Positions 45,987-54,295 of a stretch of 64,000 nt of DNA are shown piece after piece. Origin of the DNA: Thiomicrorhabdus xiamenensis. GTDB lineage: Bacteria; Pseudomonadota; Gammaproteobacteria; Thiomicrospirales; Thiomicrospiraceae. The notes under the pieces are model-generated. The model was not told where the DNA came from, searched no databases, and was given only the letters and a program-made list of their open reading frames with translations. The position numbers and the translations under genes are program-made. How positions within the stretch are numbered: position 1 is the stretch's first letter; every line of letters begins with the position of its first letter. The stretch spans positions 1,984,001 to 2,048,000 of the forward strand of contig NZ_CP054020.1 in NCBI RefSeq assembly GCF_013282625.1. Reading direction: 5' to 3'.

Positions 45987-47029
45987 TTAAAACTCTTTTT
46001 ATCATATTCGGCCATTTTAGCGAGCTGTTGATCCATGGTTATCACTAGCTTCCAGCCTAATAATTCATGCGCCTTCAAACTATCGACCTGTAAATTAGCA
46101 AACAACCTGTCTGCAACAGCTCCCTTACCTAATAACTTTGCGGCAAATTTCATTAAACCGACAGGGATAGGCAACAAACGCGATTTCACGCCGTAAGCTT
46201 TTGCCACACTACGCAACAATTCAGAAGTAGAAACTTCTCTACCATCTGAAATCAAAAACACTTCATTTGCCGCCTTCGGAGAACGCTCTCGATCTGCACA
46301 CAAGGCAATAAAATCCACCAAATTATCCAAAGCCACTAAAGAACGTTGATTTTGAACCGAACCCAATGGCAACGGAATTCCTCTTTTGACCCAATTTACT
46401 AAACTAGCAAAATTTCCCGGAGCACCTGGCCCATAAACCAAAGGGGGACGAATAATTACCACTTCCATCCCAGTTTCATTGGCAATTTCTAACAATCCTT
46501 GCTCTGCTTCATACTTAGACAATCCATAAGGATCAACAGGCGGCTCAGAAATTTCCGCTTCAAAAGGCATTCCAGCACTAGTCATCTCCCCATTAACCTT
46601 TATCGAACTAATAAACACAAACCTTTTTACGCCTGATTCAGCCGCCAAAGAAGCTAAAGTCAAAGTTGCATCTCGATTAACCTTTCGATACTCCGCTAAT
46701 GGATCAATAGATTCATCATTCATAATATGCGCCCGCGCTGCTGCGTGCACCACCACGTCACTATTTTTTAGAGTCATCGCTAGCGAATCTAGACCATTAA
46801 AATCTTTACCGTCGTTTTGATTTTGTTTACGGTCATTGTAAGAAACAAAATGAGGAGGCAACCCTCCAATTTCAGCCAAAGCACTTAAATCCCAAGTCAA
46901 AGACTTTACACCGGCTGGTAAAGAATGTGATCCTTCACGAACCAAAGCAAAAACATCCACTCCATCGTCGACTAAGCGCTTCAACAATGCCGACCCCACA
47001 AATCCCGTTGCACCGGTTAAAAAAATCAT
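45983..47029 (-). CDS. NAD-dependent epimerase/reductase, WbpV/WbjF-like
   Basis: 348 residues, extended SDR: TGATGFVGSALLKRL, the substrate-binding AAARAH, YGLSKYEAEQ with the Tyr-x-x-x-Lys pair, and RPPLVYGPG. Likely 4-ketoreductase that turns the WbpM product into UDP-QuiNAc or UDP-FucNAc; the stereochemistry cannot be told from sequence. It lies between a GT4 gene and the phosphoglycosyl transferase, as WbjF and WbpL do in Pseudomonas aeruginosa O11. Confidence 0.87.
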   Translation of the reverse strand: MIFLTGATGFVGSALLKRLVDDGVDVFALVREGSHSLPAGVKSLTWDLSALAEIGGLPPHFVSYNDRKQNQNDGKDFNGLDSLAMTLKNSDVVVHAAARAHIMNDESIDPLAEYRKVNRDATLTLASLAAESGVKRFVFISSIKVNGEMTSAGMPFEAEISEPPVDPYGLSKYEAEQGLLEIANETGMEVVIIRPPLVYGPGAPGNFASLVNWVKRGIPLPLGSVQNQRSLVALDNLVDFIALCADRERSPKAANEVFLISDGREVSTSELLRSVAKAYGVKSRLLPIPVGLMKFAAKLLGKGAVADRLFANLQVDSLKAHELLGWKLVITMDQQLAKMAEYDKKSFK

Positions 47030-48267
47030 AATTTGTTTTCCTTAGATGACAAGCTTACCTCCTCAAACCAAGACTCAAGCTGGGAAATTAAAGTATATCG
47101 ATCAAACTCTTTCTCAGCATAGGTGTTGGCATTTACTCCAAAATTGAGCAACTCATCCTTAGTACATTCAGATAAGCTGATCATATTTTTGGCGAGACCT
47201 AAATGATCCCCTGATTTCGCCGTTAATCCACACTGAGCCTCATCCACTACTCTCGACCCCTCTCCTGACAACATAGTTAAAATTGGTTTACCAGCAGCCA
47301 TATAGGTTTGAATTTTACCTGGAATAGTCATAGAAAAAGCTTTGCTTTCTTTTAAAGTAACCAGCAAGGCATCCGCAGCAGAATAAAATGCAGGCATATC
47401 ATCTAAGGGAAAACGCCCAAGTAAAATCACAATATCCTCTAAACCTTTTTCCTTAACCTGATGCTTTATGCCATTAAACGCACGACCATCGCCCACCACA
47501 TAAATTTTGATATTATGGTTATGCGATTTAATCTCCTCTGCGGCTAAAAGAATTGCTGGAAAGTCTTGTGCGTCACCAATATTGCCTGCAAATAAAACTT
47601 TAAATGAACCTGATTCCATGAGTTCATTGACACTTGAATTACTTGATTCCAAGAAAACAGGTTCCGACCAACTTGGAAAATATTTAATTTTATTTTCATC
47701 TTCACAATACTGTGAAATCCCTTCATAAAAAGCCTTTGATTGACCTAAAACGAGATCGCAGCGGTTGTAAATATAGCTAACCAGCTTTCCAACCCAAGAC
47801 AAGATTCGTGGAGACTTAACAACGCCAATCGCCTCTAAGGTTTCTGGCCATAAATCTAAAACCCAAAATACAACAGGTGTTCCTTTTAGCTTTTTATAAA
47901 AAATAGCGGGGAGACAAACCGTTACCGGAGAAGGCTCATAAACAAATGTGACATCAAACCGTTGTTTTCGTAACTTAAAAAAGCCGATTATTGACGCAGA
48001 CAAAACATAACTAATGTAATTAGAGACAAGTTTTCTCCCACTCCCTTGTCCACGCATTACTATAGGAACACGGACAACACGACAACCTCTGTATTCACTA
48101 AATTCATCAGGCTTAGCCTCAAACTCAGGAAACAACTCACCAGAAGGATAGTTTGGTTTGCCCGTCAAAATAGTGACTTCATGTCCTCGTTTAACGAGTT
48201 CTTCGGCAAGATCATTGATTCTGAAGTTTTCAGGCCAAAAATATTGAGAAACGATCAGAACACGCAT
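47026..48267 (-). CDS. GT4 glycosyltransferase, WbuB/WbjE-like
   Basis: 413 residues with a GT-B fold: N-terminal MRVLIVSQYFWPENFRINDLAEELVKRGHEVTILTGKPNYP, which is the opening of WbuB-type FucNAc transferases; a C-terminal nucleotide-binding half with VLFAGNIGDAQDFP, the FYSAADALLVTLKES patch and MTIPGKIQTYMAAGKPILTMLSGEG. Expected to add L-FucNAc to the lipid-linked first sugar. Overlaps the reductase gene by four bases. Confidence 0.9.
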   Translation of the reverse strand: MRVLIVSQYFWPENFRINDLAEELVKRGHEVTILTGKPNYPSGELFPEFEAKPDEFSEYRGCRVVRVPIVMRGQGSGRKLVSNYISYVLSASIIGFFKLRKQRFDVTFVYEPSPVTVCLPAIFYKKLKGTPVVFWVLDLWPETLEAIGVVKSPRILSWVGKLVSYIYNRCDLVLGQSKAFYEGISQYCEDENKIKYFPSWSEPVFLESSNSSVNELMESGSFKVLFAGNIGDAQDFPAILLAAEEIKSHNHNIKIYVVGDGRAFNGIKHQVKEKGLEDIVILLGRFPLDDMPAFYSAADALLVTLKESKAFSMTIPGKIQTYMAAGKPILTMLSGEGSRVVDEAQCGLTAKSGDHLGLAKNMISLSECTKDELLNFGVNANTYAEKEFDRYTLISQLESWFEEVSLSSKENKL

Positions 48268-48270
48268 AGC

Positions 48271-49401
48271 TTAGTATTGTTTCCACACCACACGATTTAC
48301 ATAATCGGTATAACTATGAACAATACGTACGATTTTGTCCGATACATTCGGCATAGAATAGTCATAAACTTGGCGGATTAATCGTTCATCATCTCTCGGC
48401 TGACTGTCGATAACCGCTAAGCTCTGCATAATTCTGTCTTTATGCAAACCGGTCATAATCACCGCCGCTTCTTCCATGCCCTCTGGACGTTCATGTGCTT
48501 CACGCAAATTTAAGGCAGGGAAGTTCATAATCGAAGATTCTTCGTTGATTGTTCCGCTGTCTGAGAGCACTGCTTTTGCGGATAATTGCAGCTTGTTGTA
48601 GTCCTTAAAACCAAGTGGTTTTAACAAACGCACCAAAGGATTAAACTCAACACCCATTGCGTCCACACGCTTTTGAGTTCTAGGATGCGTCGAAACAATC
48701 ACCGGCATTTGATAAGTTTCAGCAATTGTGTTCAAGGACTCCACCAAGTTTAAAAAATTCTTATCGGAATCGACGTTCTCTTCGCGGTGAGCACTCACCA
48801 CAAAGAACTGGTGTTTTAAAAGCTTCAAACGCTCTAAAACGTCTGACTGATCAATTCCTTCACGATAAGTATTCAACACCTCAAACATCGGGCTACCGGT
48901 TTTAATCACCATGTCAGCAGGCAAACCTTCAGCTAGTAAATAATCACGAGCAATTGAACTGTAAGTTAGATTAATATCAGCCATATGATCGACCAGGCGA
49001 CGGTTTATTTCTTCCGGAACACGCTGGTCGAAACAACGATTCCCCGCCTCCATATGGAAAGTCGGAATTTTGCGACGCTTGGCGGGTAAAACAGCCATAC
49101 AACTATTGGTATCGCCCAATACCAGCAAAGCTTCAGGCTTTACTTCCGCCAAAACCTTATCAACTGCAATAATGACATTACCAATGGTTTCTGCACCACT
49201 GGCACCAGCGGCACCTAAGAAATAATCCGGCTTGCGAATCCCTAGATCATTAAAGAAAATCTCGTTCAATTCATAGTCATAGTTTTGGCCTGTATGCACT
49301 AAAATATGCTCACAATGCTCGTCAAGCTTCTTCATCACACACGCCAAACGAATAATTTCCGGTCGTGTGCCCACCACTGTAACAACTTTTAATTTCTTCA
49401 T
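48271..49401 (-). CDS. wbjD: UDP-GlcNAc 2-epimerase family, WbjD/FnlC-like
   Basis: Last step in UDP-L-FucNAc synthesis (C2 epimerisation). 376 residues of the WecB fold: VVGTRPEIIRLACVMKKL, HTGQNYDYELNEIFFNDLGI, VLGDTNSCMAVLPAKRRKIPTFHMEAGNRCFDQRVPEEINRRLVDH, VSAHREENVD, VLSDSGTINEES. The HTGQNYDYELNE and GNRCFDQRVPEE wording is typical of the WbjD branch. Follows wbjC and wbjB in pathway order. Confidence 0.92.
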   Translation of the reverse strand: MKKLKVVTVVGTRPEIIRLACVMKKLDEHCEHILVHTGQNYDYELNEIFFNDLGIRKPDYFLGAAGASGAETIGNVIIAVDKVLAEVKPEALLVLGDTNSCMAVLPAKRRKIPTFHMEAGNRCFDQRVPEEINRRLVDHMADINLTYSSIARDYLLAEGLPADMVIKTGSPMFEVLNTYREGIDQSDVLERLKLLKHQFFVVSAHREENVDSDKNFLNLVESLNTIAETYQMPVIVSTHPRTQKRVDAMGVEFNPLVRLLKPLGFKDYNKLQLSAKAVLSDSGTINEESSIMNFPALNLREAHERPEGMEEAAVIMTGLHKDRIMQSLAVIDSQPRDDERLIRQVYDYSMPNVSDKIVRIVHSYTDYVNRVVWKQY

Positions 49402-49409
49402 TTCAACCC

Positions 49410-50516
49410 TTAAAGCGGTTTTGCATAAGTATCTGGATTTTCTCTATCAAAAATCTCATTCGCCCACAACATAACGATCATTTCATCATCACCTATATTG
49501 GTAATATCATGCGTCCAGCCAGGCACTGTTTCGACAACCTGAGGTTTATCACCTGCTGTCGTGATTTCATAATATTCATTAGTCACAACATGCCGAAACT
49601 TAAATAAGGCCTCGCCCTTTAACACCAAGAACTTTTCTGTTTTCGAATGATGATAATGTCCGCCGCGCGTAACTCCAGGATGCGCAGTAAAAAATGAAAA
49701 CTGCCCGGAATCCCTGGTTTTAAGCATTTCCACAAAAACGCCTCGGGGATCTTCATGCTTAACCAAATCATATGAAAACGCATTCGGCTCTAGAAAACTC
49801 AAATAGGTAGCATGTAAAGCCCTGTCCAGACCAAGACCAACCTGCTCGGTGATAAGACTTCTCCTCGAATCATGATAAGCTTCTAGCTTCTCAGCCAGAT
49901 CACCAAGTTTAATCTCATAAATGGGTGTAACATCACAAAAACCGGCAAGTGCATCCGAATCATCCAAAATAGAAACAAAACGGTTAACAACATCATCGAC
50001 ATAAACTAAACGTAGATTAGCCTCTGCATCGTTTATTTGAATCGGCAAACCACGAGCGATATTATGGCAAAACGTCGCTACAACCGAATTGTAATTAGGC
50101 TTGGACCATTTCCCAAAAACATTTGGCAATCTAAAAATAAATACCGGTGTTCCAGCTCTATCGGAAAAATCAAGCAGTGCTCTTTCTGCCAAGCGTTTGC
50201 TTTCACCATAAGGGGTGTCTAAGTCCACTTGAATAGAGGAACTGTAAATAACAGGGATAGAGCGACGAGTTTTTTCGACCGCATTAATCAGTTCAGAAGT
50301 TAAATCTGTATTACCAGACTTAAAATCCTCGGTATTTTTCGGACGGTTAACTCCAGCAAGATGAAATATAAAATCAACGCCTTCTAGCTTAGCCGATAGA
50401 TCAGACAAGGAATCGTTACGTGTCAACGTTTCGATACACAAATTATCTCTTTCGGACAAATGAACATAAAGATTTTTGCCAATAAAACCATCTGCTCCAG
50501 TAATTAAAACTTTCAT
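49410..50516 (-). CDS. wbjC: UDP-L-FucNAc pathway reductase, WbjC/FnlB-like, SDR plus cupin
   Basis: 368 residues: an N-terminal NAD-dependent SDR (VLITGADGFIGKNLYVHLSER, FHLAGVNRPKN, YGESKRLAERALLDFS) followed by a C-terminal cupin-like domain (about 245-368: FFTAHPGVTRGGHYHHSKTEKFLVLKGEALFKF). This bifunctional architecture is that of WbjC, which performs the C3 epimerisation and C4 reduction on the WbjB product. Three bases from wbjB. Confidence 0.93.
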   Translation of the reverse strand: MKVLITGADGFIGKNLYVHLSERDNLCIETLTRNDSLSDLSAKLEGVDFIFHLAGVNRPKNTEDFKSGNTDLTSELINAVEKTRRSIPVIYSSSIQVDLDTPYGESKRLAERALLDFSDRAGTPVFIFRLPNVFGKWSKPNYNSVVATFCHNIARGLPIQINDAEANLRLVYVDDVVNRFVSILDDSDALAGFCDVTPIYEIKLGDLAEKLEAYHDSRRSLITEQVGLGLDRALHATYLSFLEPNAFSYDLVKHEDPRGVFVEMLKTRDSGQFSFFTAHPGVTRGGHYHHSKTEKFLVLKGEALFKFRHVVTNEYYEITTAGDKPQVVETVPGWTHDITNIGDDEMIVMLWANEIFDRENPDTYAKPL

Positions 50517-50518
50517 TT

Positions 50519-51553
50519 TTATTCCTCTGGAGTCACCTGTTCACCACGAACGATCTTTTGCATGAAATCGAGCTTCAATAACAATTGCTTCATACCCTCA
50601 ACATCCAAACGCTGGGTATTGTGCGAGTTGTAGTCTTCAAGCTCAGAGACATGCTTGTCACCCACTTCAACATATTTAGAGTAGTTCAAATCACGCAAAT
50701 CCGGCGGAATACGGAAATAGTCACCCATATCTTCAGCACAAGCCATTTCTTCGCGACTACACAGCACTTCAAACAACTTTTCACCATGACGAGTACCGAT
50801 AATATCAATTGGATGTTCAGCCAGGCCAATCATTTCACGCAAAGCAATCGCCAAGGTTTCCACTGTCGCCGCAGGGGCTTTTTGCACAAAAATATCACCG
50901 TTATTGCCATGTTCAAATGCATACAGAACCAGATCGACTGCATCAGCCAGTGTCATCATAAAGCGGGTCATATTTGGATCAGTAATCGTTAAATTTTTAC
51001 CCGCTCGCATCTGTTCAATAAACAAAGGAATCACCGAACCACGAGACGCCATCACATTGCCATAGCGCGTACCACAAATAACCGTTTGTTCATCACTCAC
51101 TTCACGTGACTTGGCAACAAATACCTTCTCCATCATCGCCTTAGAAGTCCCCATCGCATTAATCGGGTACACCGCCTTATCGGTACTCAAACACACCACA
51201 CGTTTCACACCATTTTGAATGGCCGCTTCCAAAACATTATCCGTGCCGATTACATTCGTTTGCACCGCTTGCATAGGATAAAACTCACACGAAGGCACTT
51301 GCTTTAACGCCGCCGCATGAAAAATAAAATCCACACCACGTGTTGCACTTAGCACCGAATTGAAATCACGCACATCGCCAATATAAAACTTCAACTTAGA
51401 ATTGGCATAACGCTTACGCATATCATCTTGCTTTTTCTCATCACGAGAAAAAATCCGAATCTCTTTCAAATCCGAATCCAAAAACCGCTTTAATACTGCG
51501 TTACCGAACGAGCCTGTACCGCCTGTGATCATTAACACCTTATTATTGAACAT
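50519..51553 (-). CDS. wbjB: UDP-GlcNAc 4,6-dehydratase/5-epimerase, WbjB/FnlA
   Basis: First enzyme of UDP-L-FucNAc synthesis. 344 residues: ITGGTGSFGNAVLKRFL, HAAALKQVPSCEFYPMQAV, STDKAVYPINAMGTSKAMMEK (Met-x-x-x-Lys as in soluble 4,6-dehydratases), MTRFMMTLADAVDLVLYAF, GTRHGEKLFEVL. AGGGCA precedes the ATG. Starts the common wbjBCD block; its start overlaps the upstream unknown gene by 11 bases. Confidence 0.94.
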   Translation of the reverse strand: MFNNKVLMITGGTGSFGNAVLKRFLDSDLKEIRIFSRDEKKQDDMRKRYANSKLKFYIGDVRDFNSVLSATRGVDFIFHAAALKQVPSCEFYPMQAVQTNVIGTDNVLEAAIQNGVKRVVCLSTDKAVYPINAMGTSKAMMEKVFVAKSREVSDEQTVICGTRYGNVMASRGSVIPLFIEQMRAGKNLTITDPNMTRFMMTLADAVDLVLYAFEHGNNGDIFVQKAPAATVETLAIALREMIGLAEHPIDIIGTRHGEKLFEVLCSREEMACAEDMGDYFRIPPDLRDLNYSKYVEVGDKHVSELEDYNSHNTQRLDVEGMKQLLLKLDFMQKIVRGEQVTPEE

Positions 51554-52886
51554 TTTGTGCCCTTAATATCTTAACTAAACTCTTTAATTCATCAAAAGAA
51601 TAGACTTTTAAAATACTTTCATCTTTTAACGATGGAAACATAAATTCAAAATACGCTCTATCTTTCATATCCACCAAAATAGCTATTGGAACTGAGTGGT
51701 TATAAATCGCCTCAAGTAAAACTGTGGACTTTCTTGCAAGACAGATACTATTTGAGATTGCTTGGTCAAAATCGTCTACTAAGCAAGACTCATCAATAAC
51801 TGATCTATAATTTTCTAGACTGTCTTTTCCATGCAGCTTAACCAAAAAATCAAAACCTTGCCTTTTCAAAAAATCAATAATTACAAGATTTTTTTCAGGT
51901 TCTCTCGACTCAGGAAAAAAAACAAGCTTCTTCGAACTTAATGCTTCTGTATGCCTTGAAAGCATTTTGAAAACTACATTTTCATCAAATAAAAATTTTG
52001 TTCTACTCTGAGCGTATAAACTCTCTAAGTGATATTTTGCAGACTCAGAATTACAATAAAAGATATCACCTACTAAGCCACCCGGCATCTTAAACGAATA
52101 CTCAAGCCCATGAGGAATGCATACTGATTTTATTCCCACCTCATGACAAAGCCGCTTTTCAATTAAAGCAAATCGGTCTTCTTTATTACCTGTATAGAAA
52201 ACATGTGGCTTAACGTTTTTAAGCAACCTGCTTAAATAAAATCCAAATGTTACCTTATGAGAAAGTCGTTTACGATAATAACTAAGCATACCTACCGCGG
52301 AAACAAACCCGAGGTGTCTTCGTACCATTAAAAAAAGCGAAAAAAAATCCTTAATGCTTAACCAGGGTATGACAAAAACCCCGATTAACCGGGAAAGAAA
52401 AGATTGAGAGTAAAGACTTAGCTCAACGTCAGCCGAACTAAAGACAAGTGAATCAGCATAAAACAGAACACCTTGATTTTTTAGAAAGGCCATTTTGGAA
52501 TATGTCGCTGGCGAGCGAATCACCGCTAAGGACTGAGTTGGATTTAACCTTTTCTCATTACGTCTATATTTAAGTAAAACGTAACTGGGTATGACAACCG
52601 AATAAAAAACACTGATAAAAAATAAATACACACCATGTAAGGTAAATTTGAAATAATTCCAATAACAAACTGAATTCTCTATCTCGGTATTATTTTGCAT
52701 TTTCAATTGGCGTGTACGCTCAAGTTGAGGAACGACAAAATAGAGAAAAAATTCGTTCACATAATCATTTCGTTCAACAATCCGGTCAGAATAATTATTA
52801 ACTTCTTCTAAAAATTCAGCCGTATAAAGTTCATCGGCTTTATTTTGATCTTCTACTAGTTTAGCGTTTGCTTGGTCATCAATCAT
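51543..52886 (-). CDS. Unrecognised protein, possible GT-B-type glycosyltransferase
   Basis: 447 residues. A mainly charged N-terminal 70 residues with a short hydrophobic stretch near 82-105, then mixed alpha/beta sequence with local patterns seen in GT-B transferases of polysialyl or CDP-glycerol type: VCIPHGLEY (255-263), LVKLHGKDS (348-356) and ARKSTVLLEAIYNHSVPIAIL (384-404). I cannot assign it to a family. Translationally coupled (ATGA overlap) to the HAD gene upstream and hence to the KdsB-like and aldolase-fusion genes, so a transferase for the CMP-linked sugar they make is a reasonable but untested guess. Confidence 0.6.
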   Translation of the reverse strand: MIDDQANAKLVEDQNKADELYTAEFLEEVNNYSDRIVERNDYVNEFFLYFVVPQLERTRQLKMQNNTEIENSVCYWNYFKFTLHGVYLFFISVFYSVVIPSYVLLKYRRNEKRLNPTQSLAVIRSPATYSKMAFLKNQGVLFYADSLVFSSADVELSLYSQSFLSRLIGVFVIPWLSIKDFFSLFLMVRRHLGFVSAVGMLSYYRKRLSHKVTFGFYLSRLLKNVKPHVFYTGNKEDRFALIEKRLCHEVGIKSVCIPHGLEYSFKMPGGLVGDIFYCNSESAKYHLESLYAQSRTKFLFDENVVFKMLSRHTEALSSKKLVFFPESREPEKNLVIIDFLKRQGFDFLVKLHGKDSLENYRSVIDESCLVDDFDQAISNSICLARKSTVLLEAIYNHSVPIAILVDMKDRAYFEFMFPSLKDESILKVYSFDELKSLVKILRAQNVQ

Positions 52887-53542
52887 AAAATAGCTAAATC
52901 TTCAATATTACGGTAGCTTTGTATTTTATTTTCATCGACCCAAGCCTGCCAGACCTTCACCTCTGTCCAATCGCTTAAAAAAACGAAATCCAAGCCTGCT
53001 TTACTAGCGGCCTTGTAGTCATACTTACTATCCCCTAAAAACAAAGCATTGCCATTGATGTTTTTACTAGATTTTTCTCTCGCTAAAATTTTATCTTTAT
53101 CATCTGGACTTCCAAAAATCCCGCCATCAAAGAGTTGATATAATCCACGCGCTTTAAACACTTCTCTTAGCTCAGCCTGATCTCCTCCAGAAACAATTAA
53201 CCAATTTGCATCAGCGGTTTTCTGTTTCAATGAGTCCAATTCAGGAGCCACCTCACACTCCATCAACCCCTGTTTAACAGCATTGGCAAAACGGTTTAAC
53301 AAATCTTGCAAAATAGAATCAACAATCGAGATCTGCATAATCTCTTTTAAGAAATACTCAAACTTTAAGTAACGCGAAACCCCGCCATTGGCAACATGGT
53401 AATCAACTAATGCTTGCGCCGGCTCGTGACCAAAATGTTTAGTGGCTTCATAAAAGGCTTGAGTCTTAATCTTGTTAGAGTTCAAAACAACACCATCACA
53501 ATCAAACACTAAAGTTTGGTAATCCGTTAATAATTTATTCAC
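52883..53542 (-). CDS. HAD-family phosphatase, cap-containing
   Basis: 219 residues. VFDCDGVVLNSNKIKTQAFYEA is the nucleophile motif with helical cap after it; VSGGDQAELREVF is motif II; SPDDKDKI gives the Lys and ALFLGDSKYDYKAASKAGLDFVFLS the acidic motif. Phosphoglycolate/beta-phosphoglucomutase-like subfamily. The start is GTG at 53542, making a GTGA four-base overlap with the KdsB-like gene; a TTG two codons earlier is also open. Likely dephosphorylates a sugar-acid phosphate before CMP activation, by analogy to KdsC and to NeuNAc-9-P phosphatase. Confidence 0.85.
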   Translation of the reverse strand: MNKLLTDYQTLVFDCDGVVLNSNKIKTQAFYEATKHFGHEPAQALVDYHVANGGVSRYLKFEYFLKEIMQISIVDSILQDLLNRFANAVKQGLMECEVAPELDSLKQKTADANWLIVSGGDQAELREVFKARGLYQLFDGGIFGSPDDKDKILAREKSSKNINGNALFLGDSKYDYKAASKAGLDFVFLSDWTEVKVWQAWVDENKIQSYRNIEDLAIL

Positions 53543-54276
53543 CCCCAATGCTCCCTTAACGCCGCCTCAACTCTCTCCACATCCTCTGGCACATCCACTG
53601 CTAAACTACCAGGCCTGGTTTCAACCATACGAATAGGCTGCCCCCACTCTAAGAAGCGAATAATCTCAATATCCTCAGATTGTTCTAAAATGCTTTTTCG
53701 ACCAAATTCACCATAAGCTAAAAGCTCTTGCCGATTAAAAGCATAAATACACACCTGCTTATAATATTGAAGCGGCGCATTCTTCTCTTCTTTAAACCCA
53801 GGTAAGGCTTGGCGTGACATATAAACCAAACGCTCATCTTCCGTAAAAATTACTTTTGGAATATTTACACTCTGCGGATCTTCATTTTTCCCAATCACAG
53901 AATAACCATTAATCACATCGGTCATGTGTATTTTTTTGGCTTCAATGACCTTTAAAATATCTTCGGGATCAACTAAAGGCTCATCACCCTGTACGTTAAT
54001 ATAAACGTCAGCTTCAATTTTTTTGGCTACTTCAGCAAGGCGATCTGTACCGGTTAAGCATTCTTCAGACGTCATTACCACTTGATATCCCATTTCTAAA
54101 ACAGCCGATTCAATTTGAATATCATCAGTAGCGATATAAACATTATCTTTTCCAACAGCCCTTGCACTAAGCTCCGCGACCCATTGAATCATCGGTTTAC
54201 CGAGTAACTTAACCAAAGGCTTACCGGGAAATCGGCTTGATTTATAGCGTGCCGGTATGACGACAATTGTTTTCAT
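53539..54276 (-). CDS. KdsB-like 3-deoxy-2-ulosonate cytidylyltransferase
   Basis: 245 residues, the length of KdsB. VIPARYKSSRFPGKPLVKLLGKPMIQW, TDDIQIESAVLEMGYQVVMTSEECLTGTDRLAEV, YINVQGDEPLVDPEDI and PLQYYKQVCIYAFNRQELLAY are CMP-Kdo synthetase motifs. It lies in a variable sugar cluster next to a phosphatase and an aldolase instead of a lipopolysaccharide core gene, so it may activate Kdo itself or another 3-deoxy-2-keto acid. 19 bases after the aldolase fusion. Confidence 0.9.
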   Translation of the reverse strand: MKTIVVIPARYKSSRFPGKPLVKLLGKPMIQWVAELSARAVGKDNVYIATDDIQIESAVLEMGYQVVMTSEECLTGTDRLAEVAKKIEADVYINVQGDEPLVDPEDILKVIEAKKIHMTDVINGYSVIGKNEDPQSVNIPKVIFTEDERLVYMSRQALPGFKEEKNAPLQYYKQVCIYAFNRQELLAYGEFGRKSILEQSEDIEIIRFLEWGQPIRMVETRPGSLAVDVPEDVERVEAALREHWG

Positions 54277-54295
54277 AAAACCATCCTAAAAACTG

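Noticed and set aside
52883-54276. Ordinary lipopolysaccharide-core Kdo genes (kdsB with a kdsC paralogue)
   Set aside because: Possible for the cytidylyltransferase alone, but the HAD has a cap domain unlike KdsC, a true kdsC exists at 26487, and both are coupled to an aldolase gene within a variable sugar cluster.
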